The notes under the pieces are model-generated. The model did not search any database. It worked only from the letters and a program-made list of their open reading frames with translations, and had not been told where the DNA came from. 6,536 nucleotides of DNA from the NCBI GenBank assembly GCA_012965445.1, contig DTSJ01000473.1, positions 1-6,536 on the forward strand. The letters run 5' to 3'. The stretch is from Candidatus Hydrogenedentota bacterium. Lineage in GTDB: Bacteria; Hydrogenedentota; Hydrogenedentia; Hydrogenedentiales; GCA-2746185. The stretch's first letter is position 1; each line of letters begins with the position of its first letter. Of this stretch, positions 6,439-6,536 are shown in pieces. A program made the position numbers and the translations under genes.

Positions 6439-6499
6439 GAGCCGGCAAAAAGTCTCCTGTTCCTTAACGCAAAGAGTTGTGGGTTAGCCCGCATGGCTC
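6439..6499 (+). promoter_or_regulatory. Potential structured leader enclosing the next start codon
   Basis: A closing stem can form between GAGCCG (6439-6444) and TGGCTC (6494-6499). It stacks directly on a 6-pair hairpin, TGTGGG (6478-6483), loop TTAG, CCCGCA (6488-6493). The ATG at 6493-6495 is fully inside these helices. The enclosed sequence has GGCAAA (6444-6449) and ACGCAAAG (6467-6474), strings found in the core of cyclic di-GMP-I (GEMM) riboswitches. The usual GAAA-capped helix and the long third helix are absent, so a true GEMM element is doubtful. It may be an unrelated start-codon-masking fold. Confidence 0.3.
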
Positions 6500-6536
6500 A
6501 CCAGAAATCCGATTCGACGACGGATCTGACTGCACC
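6493..6536 (+). CDS. Possible start of an unidentified gene, cut by right edge
   Basis: ATG 6493 opens a frame of 14 codons reading MAHQKSDSTTDLTA that stays open to the window end. The residues are polar and show no recognisable domain. There is no strong ribosome site; GTGGG at 6479-6483 is ten bases away and would be paired in the predicted hairpin. The call rests on the open frame, the long non-coding upstream region and the AT-rich promoter-like tract. The true start could lie beyond the edge. Confidence 0.35.
   Translation, partial: MAHQKSDSTTDLTA

Noticed and set aside
6302..6487. 61-codon open frame in the right-hand non-coding region
   Set aside because: It starts at TTG without a ribosome site, resembles no family I know, and runs through the promoter-like AT tract and leader.
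1..6536. CRISPR arrays, tRNA, rRNA, insertion sequences, attachment sites
   Set aside because: I looked for regular direct repeats, tRNA arms and transposase-like frames and found none.

Overview
This window looks like ordinary bacterial chromosome, probably from a Gram-negative species. I estimate GC in the low fifties by eye. Genes are tightly packed, and they include an inner-membrane polysaccharide O-acetylation pair, a P1B-type metal ATPase and a diguanylate cyclase. I cannot place the phylum from the sequence; codon use and gene content suit several lineages, including the PVC group, but this is only a guess.

The left part (1 to about 4507) is read on the minus strand. From upstream to downstream it holds a Zn/Cd/Pb-type P1B ATPase (4507 to 2330), a 29-codon remnant of a response-regulator receiver domain just behind it (2343 to 2254), an MBOAT O-acetyltransferase of the AlgI family (2170 to 713) with its own good -10 box, and the first 236 codons of an AlgJ/AlgX-like SGNH acetyltransferase that runs off the left edge (709 to 1). 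The AlgI-like protein and its partner would move acetyl groups across the inner membrane and attach them to an exported polysaccharide; the polymer is not identifiable here.

The right part is read on the plus strand. A 170-base divergent control region (4508-4677) carries a perfect 10-5-10 palindrome over the ATPase promoter and a clear sigma70-like promoter for the other side. Then come a REC-GGDEF diguanylate cyclase (best start TTG 4678) and a small DUF4870-type membrane protein (5688-6050). A C-rich, G-poor tract of about 140 bases after it looks like a Rho-dependent terminator. The last 440 bases before 6493 are otherwise non-coding, ending in a potentially structured leader over the start of a possible new gene cut by the right edge.

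The most notable points are: the receiver remnant that supplies the ATPase stop codon, a sign of past rearrangement; the cyclase receiver domain having Asn where the phospho-accepting Asp should be; a strong operator with no regulator gene beside it; and a leader near 6439-6499 that shares some conserved core strings with c-di-GMP-I (GEMM) riboswitches but lacks other parts of that fold. I found no CRISPR array, tRNA, rRNA, insertion sequence or clearly new multi-gene system.
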